A stretch of 64,000 nt of DNA from Cristatella mucedo (GCA_009760855.2 WPIO01000041.1:1244001-1308000); one strand, 5' to 3'. Shown: positions 28,951 to 39,818, counted from the stretch's first letter. Notes: generated from the letters alone by a model not told the origin. Made by a program: numbers and translations.

Positions 28951-30475
28951 AGAAGTCCCGCGGCCAAGTACTCTTGCCGTTTCATTGCTATTGCATGCTC
29001 GACTAAAGGATACGTCCGCCGATCGTACGAGATACGCGCGAAGAACACTTAGCGTGACCCTTGACCCTTGTAGCCCATCAACAGATCGTACCGCCGCGGT
29101 ATGAATGAGAATCGCGTCCAATGACGACGAAGAATGTCTGGGGAGCCTGCGTCGCGGCCCCGGCGTGGCGTGACGGCTGTACGTTCTCCGAGCTCGCGAC
29201 TGAGCGGAGCGCCATTTGCAAGCCACGACAACAAACGACTGCCAAACAGATCCGCGAAGGTGCACTCGAAATGAAAGTGCAACCTTGAACTCCACGATAC
29301 AGCCAATTAGCCTGCTGGCAAAACATCGGAGCCCCTCGAAAAGGACTCCAATCGAAACTACGGCTTAAATTAACTGAGAGTAGGGAAAGCATCCCGAGCA
29401 ATTATACGCAAGCCTGTATGCATGAGAGCCATGCACACAGGCTCCAATCAAAACCTTGGCAATCTAAACATGTTGGGCAGAGAAAGAGTCTCGTGCGAAT
29501 TAAATGACAAGAGAAGACACTCAAGCCACTCAAGCCGAGTTCCATTTTTGACCGACTCCTCCAAGCACGGGCAAAGAAAGGATCCTGTAACCACTGTTTT
29601 GGAAAATATACGAGACCTCATTGAGGCTTGCTCCGATAAAAAATGAACCATCTAATTCTTGGAAAGAGAACATCCCATTGCTAGTATTATGTAAAATACC
29701 TGTGATAAATTGGGGCTGTGTAAGAGACCTTGGGGCCTCTGTGCATCTTAGGCCAACATTCACAGCCAACGCAGCAGCTCCGTAAACCACGGAGATGAGC
29801 TGGTCCATAAGGAACACAAATTAACGCCGTTACAATCCGAAAGCGGGCAACCATTTTCGCTAGACCCGGGGTCTAACGACGTGATTTGCAACCGCATATC
29901 TCGCGAATCGGCACATCTAAATTGTAGTCTTAGCTAATAACCCTGCCATGACAGAATTCGACGACACCAAGCGGACTACAACAAAGCCAGCCATCATGCT
30001 CCGATGCCCCCTCACAACTACATCCGAAATCAATCCGACTAGCCCAGTCTAGTACAACGGTGTAACCGGAAGGATGCCTCAAGAAAATTTGAAACGATTA
30101 GTCGCAATCACGACCATCAATGGCTCGAATTTCAAAAGAATCCATTACCAAGAAAGGGCATGTAGGGCATGTCGCCTTCTCGTAAGAGCGATACTAAAAT
30201 CCCACGAACGAGCAGTGCAAGCATTAGACACGCTGCTCTCAAAACGTCATCAGAACCTTGGATCGAGCGTCGGAGGCCGGATAAGCTTGCCTGATGACAG
30301 CGACTAGACCCGAAAAAATACACCTGCTGACGTTCGATTATTTTACCCTGAAAGTCGCAAAAGGGTCTTCTGGGATCTCGTGATACAAGATCTTTTGTAA
30401 GCCGATGATTCGATTGATTCGATTGATTCGGCTCGCTTTCTGTCTTCCAAATCGATTACTAGAAATACCAGAAAG
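28950..30475. other. No supported gene
   Basis: Unique-looking sequence with several ORFs below 125 residues on both strands. None shows a domain, signal or repeat match I recognise. A short GATTCGATT tandem lies near 30405-30430. Confidence 0.3.
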
Positions 30476-30483
30476 GTTTAGAA

Positions 30484-31715
30484 CCTGTCTCAGTGGGAGA
30501 CTCCAGAGTATTGATGTGAATGGAAAAATATTATCCGAGGAACCTCTGAAATTTGGGGTACACCAGGGCTACGTGCTCGATCCCGTTCTTTATACGGTTT
30601 ATACTCTCAATCTTGCCGATGTGATATCCAGGCAGAATCTGGGCTTTCAATCCTATGCAGATGACACTCAGTTGTACCTCTGCATCGATCACTCCCAGCT
30701 CTCCGGCACGTCGAATTCTCTCAACTCCCTTGCTGCATTAATTGAGAAAATTCACACATGGATGGCGGCAAACTTTCTTAAATTGAGTGATGATAACACC
30801 AACATATTAGTTATAGGCAAACTAAGTGTGATTCAGAAACTAGAAAGGTTAACGCTCGCAATCGACTCTGCCAGCATATCTCCTATTGAATCTGCATGAA
30901 ATCTGCGTGTCGTGTTCTAAAGTGACCTTTATTTAGACGACCACATCAGCTCGACCGTCAAGTCGGCTTACTTTCAGCTACACAACGTTGCTAAAATTCG
31001 GGCTTGTTTAGACAGGGATACTACATCTAAATTAGTCCGTGCATTTGTGACATCCCGTCTTGACTTCTGTAACTCACTGCTCGCTGGTCTACCGGCCTTT
31101 GTAATCAGGCACTTACAGCTGGTGCAAAGCTCTGCAGCTAGACTTGGCTGTCGCGAGCGTTGCAGCTGCCACATCTCAACACTCCTCATCAACCTGCTCT
31201 GGCTCCCAGTCAAGCAACTTCAAGGTTTTGTCACTCACTTTTGGGTCCTTTCATTCTTTGGCTCCAGACTACCTATAAGATCTACTCCCCAACCAGACTA
31301 AACATAGTACCACTCGCTTTTTAGAATCAGATAGTTTACCTATACCCCTTACAAGCCTCAAATCCTTTGGAGACAATGCCTTTAGTTCGTATGCTCCCAA
31401 AGTCTGGAACGCACTCCCAACTTTCGGCACAACATCCTGACTTGACTTGTTTAATAAGATACTAAAAATGCATCTATTTATCACAGCATTTAGGGGATCC
31501 CTGTAATTCGTCCTTTGTGTGCTTATGGCTTCTGACACAGTGCGTGCTGCCACTAACCATATTTGGGTGCTGGCCCTGTGCATTCCAGCCCTAACCATGC
31601 TGTTCTTGTTGTTAATTGAGTTCGCTTTCACTAACCATTCTATCGTGGTTCATTTGCAGCAAATGCAAAGTGAGTGAGTTGTCTGTCGGTGCTATATCAA
31701 AGTATTTTTATTATG
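30484..31715 (+). mobile_element. LINE-A copy A4, 5'-truncated and diverged
   Basis: It begins inside the RT (LSGRLQSIDVNG) and runs through YADDTQLYLCIDHSQLSGTS, the C-terminal region and 3'UTR to a degraded tail near 31700. It is more diverged than A2, A3, A5 or A6, with a TGA near 30897 and several frameshifts, so it is from an older wave or subfamily. Confidence 0.88.
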
Positions 31716-32640
31716 ACTAAGAAAAGATATTGCTTTGAACTGGTGGTATGGAGGTAACAATAGTATGTTCGGTTCCTTCATGAGTTAGCAATGCAATTGC
31801 TGGTACGAAGCAATTAATACCGTCGATTGCCTACATCCGCCGATCTTCACCCTGGTTTAACACTACCTTCAAGAACGAGATGACTATGAATTGAAAATTT
31901 GGAAGGTTTAGTTCGGCAATCAGATATCCGGAATAATCTAAGTCGAAATACGTTCGCCTTTGTAGAAGCCGGGAGGCGTTAATACACAAACCACACACAG
32001 ATAGAACAGTCCTAGTGCGAGATTATCTTTGATTATTCAAATGCAACGTAAGCATCTGATTAAAAATAGGCCAATGCTATTGAGCTACATGTACGATGTA
32101 ACTATGTCATTTCAAAATATATTTAAAAGCTGGTATGCATCCTAACGTGATGCGATTTATATAACGTTAGCACTTAATTAGCCACGGGTTAGGTGATTTT
32201 ATTTTGAGCTATTATAGTACCATACATACACAGAGATAGCCGGCTAAAATATTTTAGATTTTACTCTTTATTATCATTCATCTTCTCTAATGAAATTCTC
32301 TAATAATCAATATATATTTAAACTGGCAGTCCTTAAACTTATTCTGTGTGCACAGTTTTCGGATCGCTTGTATCTTGAGTTCTAATGTCTAGTCACCCTA
32401 GGCGGCAGCTGGTGCCAAGCACCGCCACTAGGGCCGGTCTTCCAGTACCAGAAATTTGACCTCCCATTGACCTTTTACGGATAAAAGGGGCGATTGATGA
32501 GTGGATACTAACGGGAATTCTTACAGGGACTTGGTAATGCTGCAGCGGCGTCGCTACTTCATATCAAACTGAACTGCAGAGCAAGCTCCAGCTTCTTCGT
32601 GCCCTCATATTCTTTGCAGACAACCAATCGGCTGCCCAAT
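31716..32640. other. AT-rich stretch, no gene seen
   Basis: AT-rich DNA without ORFs of note or repeats that I can match elsewhere in the window. Confidence 0.35.
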
Positions 32641-32744
32641 TGCTACTCTTAATACCTCTAGCGACTGAAGCTTTTGCTATTCAGGTTCTAGATTCTCACG
32701 TCTGATTCATCACGTCCGATTCCTATCCAAGATTAGGAGCTGTC

Positions 32745-33450
32745 TTCCACAGTGGCTTTCAAAAAATTCAACTAGCCCCTTAGTTCTGTCTCGGCTTGAT
32801 TATTATAATTCCCTTTTGGCTGGGCTACCAAAGAAAGCAAGTAGGCCACTGCAGCTGACTATGAATATATCTGCAAGGCTAGTCTTCAAGTCCCAGAGGT
32901 TTGAGCACATGTCTCCTTTGCTAAAAAGAGCTAGGATGGATGCCGGTTGAGCAACGGATACAGAGGAAAGTTCTTACGCTGACCCACAAGGCCCGCCACT
33001 GCTTAGCTCCTTCGTGCGAAGCTGAGCTGCTGCACCAGTTTCAGCCTGATCGCGCCCTCAGGTTCTGTGCGGCCAATAAATTAGCTGTTCCATTCCTCCA
33101 CTTAAAGACCGTTGGTGACAGAAGCTTTAGCTCTGCAGCTCCCAGACTGGAATTCGCTTCCACAACGCATTCAATTACGCAACGACAACTACTCTGCTGC
33201 TGCCGACTATGGATCATCCATTTTCAGCGGTCCTGAGCTGCTACTTCCGTGCTAATCACTACATCAACTGCTCTCCTGACTCGGCTATGCTTCCCACTTT
33301 CTCTTTGTTGCGTGAGACGAAGTCTGCTGGCTACCGAATGCGTACCGAAAGCCATTTATGCTTTGAGTGTGCTATACAAAACTCTCCTGCGTAATACTAC
33401 ATATAGTCTTTACGGCTTTGTGGAGTTACAGACGGAGACACACACATGCA
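32745..33450 (+). mobile_element. LINE-B 3' copy
   Basis: It encodes the C-terminal part of a non-LTR polyprotein: LSRLDYYNSLLAGLPKKASR, ARLVFKSQRFEHMSPLLK, then (with frame changes) VEQRIQRKVLTLTHKARHCL, LELLHQF-type and SLLRETKSAGYRMRTES. The 3'UTR has TTTACGGCTTTGTGGAGTTA and CAGACGGAGACAC. The catalytic RT core is not present. LINE-B differs from LINE-A in sequence and tail. Confidence 0.82.
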
Positions 33451-33479
33451 TAGATGCATAGCTTGTGGAGCTAACTCAC

Positions 33480-34240
33480 ACAATTCTTATGCAAGGGCAA
33501 TTACTTTCCTGCTGCCGGCTATGGCTCAGTCTTTCCATCCGCCCTGAGCTTCTGCTTCCGTGCTACTCACTTCCTCAAATGCCATCGTGACTCTGCCGTG
33601 CTTCTCACTTTCTCTCAACGTTGCGTGAGATGAAGTATTTCGGCTAGCGCCCATGAAGCAAAAGACGGTTAGGCTTTGAGTGGGGTATTGAAAAATTCTC
33701 CAGCGTAACACTCAGCCGTTTTGTGGCTTTATAGAGTTACCGACGGAGATACATTACACTGCATTAACATTTCCAGGGTTGCTCCAGCCTTGCTCTTCGC
33801 GTGCTACTCATTTCCTCCTCTGTGCCTCTAACCTAGCAGTGACAGTCTCTTTTGATTTCTAACCGGCGACGATGTGTAATGGCCGCCGTCGACGATGACT
33901 ACTGCACCACGGCTGGCTCTTGGCTTGCCCCAGTTCTCCAAGCAGGCCCCATCGTCTTGCGACGAGCTGCCAGGGGAACGATCGCGAGCGGCCTAGGACT
34001 CACCGTGAATGAGGATCACAGTGAGGTAGGGCGAGCCGTGCTTCGCCAGGGCGATGGCGTGGGGCGCTGCCGGCGGCTGCCGAGCGAGCGACCAGCAAGC
34101 ATCCCCTGAGAGCCTGCAGCCCTGCACGTGCGTCGTCACTGAGAGCAGTTCCCTGAGAGCCAGCATGGGCAGCGGGGCTCTCTCTTCGCGGAAACCGTCT
34201 CAGCATGCAGTTGCCAGGTGCTGGCTCAGCTTTCAGCGAG
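33480..34240 (+). repeat. Duplicon W copy 2 with LINE-B 3' end
   Basis: A LINE-B 3' end (about 33480-33755, ending TTACCGACGGAGATACATTA) is followed by the same non-LINE sequence as on the minus strand at 2040-2520, including GTGCTACTCATTTCCT, TGCCTCTAACCTAGC, GCCGTC, CCTAGGACTCACCGTGAATG and CTGCCGAGCGAGCGACC. See 2040-3085. Confidence 0.65.
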
Positions 34241-34904
34241 ATCGGTACATTCCGTCAGCATCCATCAGCTCATACGTCCATGCACTCTTATGGTCTATAT
34301 TTACAATAAATAGTCTTCGATATATATCGTAAAAAGTGTGTGCTATCTGTCTCCCTCTCAAGCCCAACTTAAAACCAAGATCGCTGGTAGGCAATCGAAG
34401 CTGAATTATCTAAGCTTATCAGCAAACCCGTGAATTATGCAGTCCCAAACCTAAACTAGAAACATGGCTAACCACTTTATCTTCAAAGATGTAGAACAGT
34501 AAGGCTGCCGAAGTGTCGCTAAGCCATTAACCTTGTACCATTAACGTGATTCCTCACTTATCTGCTTAGCCATACATTTAAGCCAATAGCTGTAAACCTC
34601 AACAAAAAGCGAAAACATGCCAAAATGCTTAAATATAATTCTTTTACATTCATTGCAACCTAAGCCTCATATGGGCCACACCGCCTAGCGCCGGCTCATC
34701 TGAGACACCATCCGGCATGGCGATACGCTACGACGGCGTTGCCGTTTGAGCTGCTTGAGCTACATACACATACCGGTGCCCTCACCATTAAGCAGTCAGT
34801 ATAGGTCACGTGCCTGCGTGGAGCGAGCCCGTAGGGCGGGAGGAACGACAGCTGGCGAACCATGGGAAGGCGACGGCACGCCCACATGCCCAGACTCTTA
34901 CCGT

Positions 34905-35335
34905 TGGCATGCGACGTGACGCTACCCGAACGAGTGACACCCGCACGGTCACGACGCTGGTTTAATATATCAATAAAAAAAGCAACCGATTTCCAACGGA
35001 TTCTCGTTGGATTCTGGCGGATTTCGGTGGAGACCAGCATCTTTTGGAGTCCACTTCCGTGCGAATCCACTCTGCTAAATGGCGCGTGAAGTTCGGTGCA
35101 GCGCACATTTTAGCGACCGCTTGCTACAACGTTCGCTCAAAATCCAAGCTCAAAGCCACCGCCGATTTTCGGCGGATTTTTCCTTTATCCGATCGGATTT
35201 CGCACAACGACTACCTAGACTCTCCGAGTCCGCTGGCGTGTATTCCCGCTCACTACAGTGAGTCATCTGTCTTCTCAGAGTTCTGCCACCTCAATCCCGG
35301 CCACTAGTCGCGAGGAGTCGCTGCCGAGTTCGAGC
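34905..35335 (+). repeat. REP-X copy 3
   Basis: It shares with copy 1 (17283-17755): GACGCTACCCGAACGAGTGA, CGCACGGTC, GCAACCGATTT and GGATTCTCGTTGGATTCTGG motifs, GTCCACTTCCGTGCGAA, CGTTCGCTCAAAATCCAAGC, GCCGCCGAT-type sequence and CGCGAGGAGTCGCTGCCGAG. Confidence 0.6.
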
Positions 35336-35676
35336 TTGTCAAGCAGCGCCCGCCAGCGCCCTCATAGCAGTGCTGGCTCCCGAGGGACACGTGACCACCG
35401 CGTTACTGAATAGCTTCCGCACTTGGACGGCTGCCGGGCAGCCGTGCCCTGCAGCGACGGCAGAAAGCCGTATGGCAGATTAGCACGGTTCCCATTTTAA
35501 ATGGCCATGAGCATTGTTAACTAATAAAATTCTTTATTTTCAACAATAGATGAAAACTATAGTATGGCTCTTTGCATAAAGTTACAGCATACAAACACTG
35601 AGCCCCACGAAACATGGGCGTGATTGTACTGCCTTTCCCCGACAGTACTCTGCACGATACATGCCCACCTCGCACT

Positions 35677-35828
35677 AATGCCCATGCATGCCCATGCATG
35701 CCCATGCACGCCCATACACGCCCATGCATGCCCATGCATGCCCATACACGCCCATGCATGCCCATGCACGCCCATGCATGCCCATGCGTGCCCATGCATG
35801 CCCATGCATGCCCATACACGCCCATGCC
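35677..35828. repeat. 10-bp minisatellite
   Basis: About 15 units of CCCATGCATG, CCCATGCACG or CCCATACACG. Six frames stay open as Met/His/Pro/Cys or Gly/Trp/Ala repeats, all artefacts. The array is joined to R3 copy 3, whose homologue at 25050-25072 has only one or two such motifs. Confidence 0.95.
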
Positions 35829-35912
35829 CATGCCTAGGAGCTCATCTAATTCAGCAAGAAAAAGAATGTCCGTTTACCGAGCCAGAGCCAGATACGACCT
35901 GCGTCGCTTGGA
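35826..35912 (-). repeat. R3 repeat copy 3
   Basis: The plus strand GGAGCTCATCTAATTCAGCA, AGAAAAAGAATGTCCGTTTA and CCAGATACGACCTGCGTC match R3 copy 1. On the minus strand the peptide series VNGHSFS and (shifted) AELDELLGMGMGVYGH repeats that of the other copies. It directly borders the hAT relic. Confidence 0.55.
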
Positions 35913-35914
35913 CC

Positions 35915-37130
35915 TGGACCTGCAGTTTACGTTTAGCTCATTTAGTTTCTTTGCTATATCCACCGAGTAGTTGAATTTTTGCAGCCATTTGTCTTCTTTC
36001 AATTCGGGATGGACAGTGCCTTTTTCATTGAAGAATGTTTTCATTTCACTCAAGCAAGAAGCAAAACGTTTCAATGCGTTACCCCTGGAAAGCCATCGTA
36101 CTTTATTGTGCAAAAGTATGTCAGAATACTGACTTTCTATTTCTTCAAGAAATCCCTTAAACTGGCGATAGTAGAGTGCTTTTGCCAAAGTGCTGTTAAT
36201 AATCTTAATAACCAAGTTCATGACCTCAACCATTTCGGTCGGAAATGGTTGGGCACAAAGCGTCTCTTGATGAATTATGCAGTGAAACGTCAAAATTTTG
36301 GGGTTTTTTTGCCGAAGAATCGTTGTTACCCCTTTATGCATTCCTGTCATACTTCTGGCTCTATCAGTTGCTATGGAAACGATTTTATTAATATCGATTT
36401 CACAGTCTTCTATGCATTTTTGCGCAGCATTTGCTATATCTTCTCCACGAGTTTGCCCTGAGAGCGGCAGCAATCCTAGCACTGCTTCTTTTGGACCTTG
36501 GGCCGACATATACCTGACGAAAAGGGTAACTTGTGCCGTGTCTTTTATGTCGAAAGACTCATCCATGGCAAGTGATAAAGCAGAAGCCAGTTGAATGTCT
36601 TCCACTTGCACGAGTGTTACATTTGAAGACATTTTAGAAGTTCCATCTTGTACCGTTTTAGCAGGTAATGGCAAATCTTTGATTTTCTTCATGATTTCGG
36701 TTTTGTTTTTTAAATCATGAAACAGTTCTTCAGCTCCACGTATGAAACAATCTTTGACGTACTCATCTCTGTGAATGGTTTCCCTCTTTTTGAAATTTGT
36801 AGTGATATTGCGATACTTGCCAGATTTACATTATTTGAAGATTGCGCCCAGTTACTTAGCATAGAACTCGACTGTTTTTGTTTTTGAAGCTCCTTAACAG
36901 CTTTTTTCCGTGCGTCACCGGTTGGATATTTAGCAGCGAATCGGGTATGTTTTGTAGTGACGTGTCCCTAAAAATTTGACTTCTTATTGTGTGCAAGTTT
37001 TTCTTGGCGAATGAGACAAGTCGGAAGGCCATCTGTGTTGCATATGAACGAAAACGACTTCGTCCAATCCTGATTAAATTCTCGATTTTCTTCTTCAGTG
37101 TCTCTTCTTTTTATCAGATGCCATTTTTAA
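35915..37130 (-). pseudogene. hAT transposase relic (ZBED5/GTF2IRD2-type)
   Basis: The minus strand encodes a cut-and-paste hAT transposase of the lineage that gave rise to vertebrate ZBED5- and GTF2IRD2-like proteins. The open part (36692-35940) has [55 protein letters not shown] and [15 protein letters not shown] in the family order. Upstream in another frame (about 37074-36785) lies a BED-like zinc finger start (SFSFICNTDGLPTCLI, with the next Cys changed to Arg) and KHTRFAAKYPTGDARKKAV. A TAG at 36969-36967, a frameshift near 36780 and a stop near the first ATG (37122) break it. The C-terminal dimerisation region is absent, the sequence passing into R3. No terminal repeats seen. Confidence 0.8.
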
Positions 37131-37258
37131 GGCGGAGCTGAAATTAAGATTTTTAAAATTTTATTTAGCTATCTAAAACGGCGTTAATAAACCTTTTATT
37201 TAATAGTTAGTTTCGTTAATTGTTAATCTGTAAAAAGTCAACTTCGTTAAACGTTAAA

Positions 37259-37820
37259 GCGTATGGACAAGTAATGTACCTCCGGACAAGATCATCTTTT
37301 AAACTATCCTTTGAAGTATTTTTTTCTTTTTATACCATGTTTACTTCGCGTCACTGTCTCAAAATAACTAGGTATGCGAAATTAATAAAATGTTGTTGTA
37401 TCTTTGGACGTTCTAAGGTACAAAAACATGAAAGTCCGGAGGTACAACAAAGGGCATTTTCAGATACTATTACGTGTAAAATAATTTGAAGTTATGAATA
37501 TTCAAAACTGACAATATATTTAGAAAGCTCAACACATAGTTCATATTCATATATAATACGTATCATACCAAGATAAAAAAACAGAATATACAGTACAGTA
37601 TAACTAAGAAAATATATTTACTTTTTTATCGAAAAAAGTTCTGACTGCGACCGTTGAAGACACAGTGCACCAATAACTAAACAAACAGAACAGTGTTGCC
37701 TTATTTCTAAAATGCTACTTTCTTGAATTTTCGCATGTATATATCACATTGCCAACCTACTTAAATCGAAACTGTCCGAAGGTAAGGTCGTCCGAAGGTA
37801 CACCACTTGCCCTTACATAC
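37259..37820. mobile_element. MITE candidate with inverted ends
   Basis: The left end GGACAAGTAATGTACCTCCG (37265) and the reverse complement of the right end, GGGCAAGTGGTGTACCTTCG (from 37812), match at 16 of 20 positions. The match continues GAC-A. Both are preceded by CGTATG. The motif GTCCG(A/G)AGGTAC also occurs near 37435 and 37768. The interior is AT-rich without coding sequence. It lies between the hAT relic and the end of the FucT-B duplicon. I see no clear target-site duplication. Confidence 0.4.
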
Positions 37821-37855
37821 GTCATCCTAAAGGGATCGTCATCCTAAAGGGAGGG
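37821..37855. repeat. 16-bp direct repeat at duplicon edge
   Basis: CGTCATCCTAAAGGGA occurs twice in tandem at the point where homology between FucT duplicon arms ends. Confidence 0.7.
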
Positions 37856-38334
37856 GAGATAAATCAAACCGCACGAAACATTGCCGAAAGTAAATGCTCT
37901 CGCTCTCAGCCATCTTTGCATGCCTACTGCAACAAAACGCAGTAGTAGATTACTCATCGGGGTGACATGAGCTCACTGGTCTTAACACGAGTCTTAACAT
38001 GAGCTCACCGGATTCTTGCAAAAATGGAATGCCGTAATGAGAGGGTCCACAGTGGGTAAACGGCTAGCTGTACCGTTTTCCAGAAACGCACAGGTACATC
38101 TACCACTGAGGATAAACTTCGGCACTGACAAAGCCAAGTACTTTATCCAGACTCATAGTCTACATAGGCAAAAAAGCAGCAGCAGCACTCGCATATAGTC
38201 ATAGGTAGAAGTTAAAAATCATGCGGGCTTACCGAAGCCAGCAGCCGGCAACGAGATTCGTTTGAGGAGAAACAGTCAGCAGCACCAGCAAGCTGTCAGG
38301 CTTGAAAGTGCCCCGCAAGGAGGGCGAAAGCCAG

Positions 38335-39777
38335 CTAGGCCAGCCCGAGCCAATCGGGTGGATAGTAGTCAGCCTGGTCGTACCCACCGTACAGGTGGGA
38401 AGAACTTCGCATGAAATCCTTGTAGTAAACGACGTCACCACCGGCCAGCCAGGCTGACCACCAGCCGAACGTGCCGGCCGTGACGATGCTATGATTGCAT
38501 CGGCTCAGGAGGGCCATGTCCACTTCCGGTGCGTAGGACACATGCCTAACGGTGAGGTTCTTCGGCAGGTAGGTAGATACGACGTTGACCACCCAGGGCC
38601 TGTCGTTGGTAGCTACCAGAAACGACAGCCTATGCGACGCCCCATACTTGGCGACATAGTGGTCCACTGCCATTTGTATGAACTCTGCTGGTGCCACGGT
38701 GTACAGGTCCGGACGTGCGACCATGTCGCCTCGCCTGACGTGGACGCCGATGAGCAGTTCGCCGCTCGTCACGCCCATTTGACGAAAGAGAGAGTCGACG
38801 GTGGTGGCCATTCTCGGAGTCAGGGCGAACTCCTGCCGCACGCGATCGGCAACCGGCTGGAAGTACTTCCACGACTGCAGATAGCCCAGCACGGTGACGC
38901 TCGACGCGAACGTCTTGTTGTCATCGAACTTTTTCGCGTCGTAGCGGCCCCAGCCACTTTCGTGGAGCTCTGCCACCGATGACGGTGTATTAGTCTGCTC
39001 GGGCAGGGAGGACAGAGCGAAGGCCTGCTTCATGCTCGCCAGCACCGAGGCGACTCCAGGGTGGTCGACGACGAGGCGAGCGTCGCAGCCGTGTCGCAGC
39101 GCCAGGCCGAGGCTGCTGGCGTACTGGAACATCTTGTTTCCGAGTCCAGCGGTAGCAGCGAGAAATCGGATGTATACGACAGGAGGCGAGGCCGTCGAGG
39201 CAGCGGCTGTCCGAGCTGCGGCGACGACGGCCGGCGACGAGCTCGGGGCAGAGCTGGTGCATTCCGGCCTGCCGGGCACGGACTGCCCGACTGTGCACCC
39301 AGTGGGGGAGTGCAGCTCCGGGGCTGATTTTTCCGTGCGTAAGAGACGCCGAGACGTCATCGATTCCGAGGACACGACGGCCGAGTCGTCCAGCGACGAT
39401 GAGCTCCTGGCAGTGCTAGCGTTGTGCCTCGGACGCTGCCCTGAGCGCTGGATGGGATAGAGCACGGCGGCGGTGCGACGCCCTGAGTCCGAGAGCAGCG
39501 TGTTGAAGTGCGATAGCGCGAGGCCGAAGGCAAGCAGCAGAGCTGTCACTGTCGCAGCTGCTATCGTCACCTGGCGGTAGCTGCAGCAGCAGCGGCAGCG
39601 GCTTATAAGCAGGGCCAGCATGCTGCCGCCAGCCGCTGGTCGCAGAGGTAGACCGAAGCCGCGAGAGTGCCACTGTTGAAGTTGTCGCCGCCGTCGCAGC
39701 TGACTTCTGACCCGGGACGTACTGACGTACGGGTCTTTGAGTGGCGGCTGGGCGAAAACCGGCAATGCAGTGGACAA
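38335..39777 (-). CDS. GT11 alpha-1,2-fucosyltransferase-like, FucT-B
   Basis: A 480-residue single-exon ORF with the same design as FucT-A. The membrane anchor is QVTIAAATVTALLLAFGLAL. A Ser/Thr-rich stem follows, then GLGNKMFQYAS, HVRRGD, and GTFGWWSAWLAGG near the C-terminus. Predicted role: Golgi transfer of fucose from GDP-fucose to a glycan. The Met at 39621 (residue 53), just before the CRCCCSYRQ tail, is the likelier start, because the preceding Arg/Gln-rich stretch has no counterpart in FucT-A. From SAPELHSP to the end I count only seven residue differences from FucT-A over 330 residues, three of them clustered in RFLAATAGL. The tail, anchor and early stem differ much more. All motifs are intact, so it is likely functional. 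Confidence 0.9.
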   Translation of the reverse strand: MSTALPVFAQPPLKDPYVSTSRVRSQLRRRRQLQQWHSRGFGLPLRPAAGGSMLALLISRCRCCCSYRQVTIAAATVTALLLAFGLALSHFNTLLSDSGRRTAAVLYPIQRSGQRPRHNASTARSSSSLDDSAVVSSESMTSRRLLRTEKSAPELHSPTGCTVGQSVPGRPECTSSAPSSSPAVVAAARTAAASTASPPVVYIRFLAATAGLGNKMFQYASSLGLALRHGCDARLVVDHPGVASVLASMKQAFALSSLPEQTNTPSSVAELHESGWGRYDAKKFDDNKTFASSVTVLGYLQSWKYFQPVADRVRQEFALTPRMATTVDSLFRQMGVTSGELLIGVHVRRGDMVARPDLYTVAPAEFIQMAVDHYVAKYGASHRLSFLVATNDRPWVVNVVSTYLPKNLTVRHVSYAPEVDMALLSRCNHSIVTAGTFGWWSAWLAGGDVVYYKDFMRSSSHLYGGYDQADYYPPDWLGLA

Positions 39778-39818
39778 CCGCCCGGCAGGGCTCGCTAGCT
39801 ACTACCAGTGGTTCGGCG

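Noticed and set aside
29530-29817. 95-residue minus ORF with hydrophobic start as a possible receptor exon
   Set aside because: There is no recognisable domain, no clear splice context and no repeat or neighbour support.
35517-35974. Four overlapping ORFs at the 10-bp minisatellite
   Set aside because: All frames stay open because the unit lacks stops. The peptides are pure repeat and end in unrelated flanks.
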